Source: JANPBY01 sp963851405 (lineage in GTDB: Bacteria > Actinomycetota > Actinomycetes > DATJPE01). From it: a stretch of DNA of 64,000 bases. The translations under genes and the position numbers were made by a program. Location of the stretch: assembly GCA_963851405.1 (NCBI GenBank), contig CAWKPB010000005.1:186001-250000 (forward strand). Direction: 5' to 3'. Positions within the stretch are counted from its first letter, which is position 1. Each line of letters opens with the position of its first letter. Below the pieces are notes generated by a model. That model saw only the letters and a list, made by a program, of their open reading frames with translations, did no database searches and was not told where the DNA came from. Shown in pieces: positions 61,580 through 64,000 of the stretch.

Positions 61580-64000
61580 GTGAGGCGGCGACTCGCGTCT
61601 GCGAGCGCGGGGCTGGCCTCCGTAGTTGTCGTCTTGTCGTTCGTCACCCCTGCGAGGGCCAACGATGCGCAGCCGCCAGCCCCCCGTGAGCCCACCTTCC
61701 GTGCCGTGGTCGTCACCGACGACGCCGGCCAGGCCGACGCGGTCGCCGACCGCCTTCGTAGCCTCTCCGGCCTGACCGAGGCCGGACTCCGGGTCATCGC
61801 TGCAGCTCCTGGCGGCCGCGTGGTCACCGTCGAGGTGCCGATCGATGAGGCAACCACCGTCGCCGCTGCTATCACGGCCGAGAACGATGTCTCGGCGCTC
61901 GTGCCGGAGACCACGTACACGCTGTTCGACACCCCGAACGACCCGTTGTACGGCGATCAGAGGTCGAGCCTGAAGGCCCTGCGCCTCCCGCGGGCCTGGG
62001 ACGTCACTCGGGGCTCCGGATCTGTGGTCGTGGCCGTCATCGATAGCGGGGTGGAGGTCGGCCATCCAGACCTGGCCGGCAAAGTCGTCGACCAGCACGA
62101 TGCGGCGAGCGGCGGGAGCTCGGTGACCGATGCCGTGGGACACGGAACGATGGTCGCCTCGATGATCGGTGCGGGAACCAACAACTCCACCGGGATGGCG
62201 GGGTCGGGATGGGACACCTCCATTCTGGCCGTCAAGGTTGCCGGCGCCGACAAGCGAATCACCAACGCCTCGCTGGCTAACGGGATCGACTGGGCGGTTG
62301 CTCGCGGCGCTGATGTGATCAACCTCAGCCTCGGGAGCGAGTCCAACGACGTGGCCGTGCGCGCCGCGGTGGCCGATGCGGTTGCCGCTGACGTGGTGGT
62401 GGTGGCTGCCGCGGGGAACTCGGGAGGCACCGAGAAGTTCTATCCCGCCGCTCTTCCAGATGTCCTCGCTGTGGGCGCAACCACCCGAGCTGGCGGTAAC
62501 CGAGCCGGTTTCTCCCAGCGTGGTAGCTGGGTGGACGTCGGCGCTCCGGGGGTATCGATTCTAGGGGCCAGCGCTGACCATGACTTCGGCCCCGACTATG
62601 ACTCCGGCGACGGAACGTCGTTTGCTTCCCCTCTGGTTGCAGGCGTCGCCGCGTTGGTCCGTGCGTCACGTCCCGAGTTGGATCAGAAAGGGGTCCGTCG
62701 AGCCATCACCGCGACCGCTACGAACAAGGACTATGGGTTCCGCCATGGCCTGGTGGATGCCTACGAGGCGTTAGGACATGAGCTCGTACTGGGCGGCCCG
62801 ACCGTGCTGTCACCCACGGCCGGGGCCACGGTGGCGGGCAACATCACGGTCACGGTAGGCGGGGTGCCCGCCTCGGCGAGCCACGTACGGGCAGCGCTGA
62901 TCGGAGCGGCGACATCGGTGCGCGTTCCGCTCGTCGCTGGCGCTGCCACCTTCAGCTTGCCGAGTGACGGTTCGAGTGGGCTTGAGACGCTGCGCGTGGT
63001 TGCCTGTCGCCAATCGCTGTGCTCGAAGACGGGTACCAACGTCGACCTTGACGTGGACAACCCCGCCCCGACGATCACCGCCCCTTCGGACGGAAGCGCC
63101 GTGACCCAGGCCTTCGGACTGACCGCGACCTCCGCTAGCGCGGGCGTCCGCTTTGTCGCTGACGGAGCCACGAGCCTGGGTACGGACCTGGAAGCACCGT
63201 TCGCAGTCACTGTTCCCGTCACGAAGCTCAGCCCCGGCCCGCATGTGATCACCGCGATCGCCTGTGACGACGAGGGTAAGACGTGCGCTTCGAACAACCC
63301 GTCGGCACCCATCGGTGTGACTGTTGCCCGTTTGTCACCGGTGATCACCCGGCTGACGCCAAATCCCTTCTCGCCGGACGGAGACGGACGTCGTGACCGG
63401 ACGACGTTGCGCTATGAGTTGGATGTCGCGTCGACCGTGACGATCGAGATTCGACAATCAAATGGCGCGACCTTCACGACCAAAGCCCTCGGCCGAAACG
63501 GGGCTGGCCCCCACGCGTGGAAGTGGTCAGCGCGCGGGCCTGACGGAGTGGTGGCACGGTCGGGTACGTACACGCTGGTTCTCTCATCCTTCGCCACGGT
63601 GTCTGGGGTCCTACTGCAAGGACAGGCCAAGCGGCAGTTGGTGATCGACACGGTCGATCCTTCGCTGACGAGGCGAGCGACGAGCCTGTCCACTGTGTAC
63701 CCGGTCAAGGATGGGTACCGGGACACGACGGCGCTATCGGTCAAGGTCGATGAGCAGGCGAAGACGTTGACGGCGCAAGTCTCCAACGCCAAGGGGTCGA
63801 CGGTTTGGAAGAAGTCCAAGTCAGCCGTCGGACCCGGGAAGGTGCGCTTCACCTTCGGAGGCCGATCCACGTCAGGACAGCGTCTGGATCCGGGGGCCTA
63901 TCGATTCAGCTTTGTCGCGAAGGACAAGGCGGGCAACGTCTCCGCATCGAAGTCGAACCGCATCAAGGTCTCGTCGAAGCGTCTGTCCAAGCCGAAGCAG
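61580..64000 (+). CDS. Secreted subtilisin-like (S8) serine protease, 3'-truncated
   Basis: The open frame from GTG 61580 runs to the window end, 807 codons. After a signal peptide (ending near TPARA) and a propeptide-like region, the peptidase domain carries Asp155 (VVAVIDSG), His188 (GHGTMVA), Asn280 (AAAGNSG) and Ser347 (DGTSFASPLVAG), the full triad plus oxyanion Asn. From residue 400 on are Ig-like repeats, and a segment PFSPDGDGRRDRT resembles the FlgD/Big gate domain of secreted proteins. The C-terminus is outside the window. GGGGGGA precedes the GTG. Confidence 0.92.
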   Translation, partial: MRRRLASASAGLASVVVVLSFVTPARANDAQPPAPREPTFRAVVVTDDAGQADAVADRLRSLSGLTEAGLRVIAAAPGGRVVTVEVPIDEATTVAAAITAENDVSALVPETTYTLFDTPNDPLYGDQRSSLKALRLPRAWDVTRGSGSVVVAVIDSGVEVGHPDLAGKVVDQHDAASGGSSVTDAVGHGTMVASMIGAGTNNSTGMAGSGWDTSILAVKVAGADKRITNASLANGIDWAVARGADVINLSLGSESNDVAVRAAVADAVAADVVVVAAAGNSGGTEKFYPAALPDVLAVGATTRAGGNRAGFSQRGSWVDVGAPGVSILGASADHDFGPDYDSGDGTSFASPLVAGVAALVRASRPELDQKGVRRAITATATNKDYGFRHGLVDAYEALGHELVLGGPTVLSPTAGATVAGNITVTVGGVPASASHVRAALIGAATSVRVPLVAGAATFSLPSDGSSGLETLRVVACRQSLCSKTGTNVDLDVDNPAPTITAPSDGSAVTQAFGLTATSASAGVRFVADGATSLGTDLEAPFAVTVPVTKLSPGPHVITAIACDDEGKTCASNNPSAPIGVTVARLSPVITRLTPNPFSPDGDGRRDRTTLRYELDVASTVTIEIRQSNGATFTTKALGRNGAGPHAWKWSARGPDGVVARSGTYTLVLSSFATVSGVLLQGQAKRQLVIDTVDPSLTRRATSLSTVYPVKDGYRDTTALSVKVDEQAKTLTAQVSNAKGSTVWKKSKSAVGPGKVRFTFGGRSTSGQRLDPGAYRFSFVAKDKAGNVSASKSNRIKVSSKRLSKPKQ

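Noticed and set aside
60275..62143. A 622-residue minus-strand open frame across two secreted-protein genes
   Set aside because: It spans the junction of two well supported plus-strand genes and has low-complexity Arg/Gly/His composition.

Overview
The window is high-GC DNA that reads as an actinobacterial chromosome. Supporting markers are GpgS, an orphan GroEL2-type chaperonin under a CIRCE operator, IdeR, actinobacterial SerC, a bacterial XPB helicase with its helicase-associated partner, DUF3027, DUF2530 and DUF4031 proteins, an F420/flavin PPOX protein, a c-di-AMP riboswitch on an NlpC/P60 gene and a 13E12-type relic. At least a dozen genes have a TAnnnT hexamer 6-8 bases before the start codon, the arrangement of leaderless actinobacterial mRNAs. 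I cannot place it below phylum. No CRISPR array, insertion sequence or prophage was seen.

Layout. 1-3.1 kb: 3'-truncated gpgS, then a SAM riboswitch driving a threonine-synthase-like gene overlapped by a CysO-like sulfur carrier gene, then a cold-shock gene. 3.2-5.2 kb: CIRCE, groEL2 and its terminator. 5.3-9.7 kb: polyamine-type ABC transporter (potA on plus, potDBC on minus). 9.9-12.8 kb: large secreted Calx-beta/Ig-like protein. 12.9-20.7 kb: acyl-CoA dehydrogenase and BetI-like TetR on minus, then an oxidoreductase-Rieske oxygenase-aminotransferase-aldehyde dehydrogenase operon on plus. Three near-identical 22-bp operators tie this operon, tetR itself and potDBC into one apparent amine-uptake and catabolism regulon.

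20.7-36 kb is mostly housekeeping: HD hydrolase, XPB pair, HAD phosphatase, frameshifted cspB and DUF3027 genes, methyltransferase, secreted proteins, serC, hemerythrin, nitrilase, cupin, citrate synthase and pdxH. 36-41.9 kb holds a minus-strand run (photolyase, ParA, basic partner, M15 peptidase, lipoprotein), then ideR and the riboswitch-controlled NlpC/P60 gene. 41.9-46 kb holds TerC, a hypothetical gene and an RTX-repeat secreted protein with a frameshifted tail. 46.2-53 kb is narGHJI, respiratory nitrate reductase, followed by a decayed DUF222 fragment. 53.5-64 kb holds redox enzymes (FAD amine oxidase-like, two SDRs, AhpE-like peroxiredoxin, PPOX), tRNA-Arg(CCT), small proteins, a PIG-L deacetylase and two large secreted proteins, the last a subtilisin cut by the window edge.

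The two most notable systems are the SAM-riboswitch/ThrC-like/CysO-like cassette, which suggests homocysteine rather than threonine synthesis, and the TetR-linked transporter plus Rieske/aminotransferase/PatD-like pathway for an unidentified amine. Three reading-frame breaks (about 26641, 27595 and 43713) should be checked against raw reads before being treated as real. Starts marked leaderless, all function names and the regulon are inferred from sequence reading without database searches.
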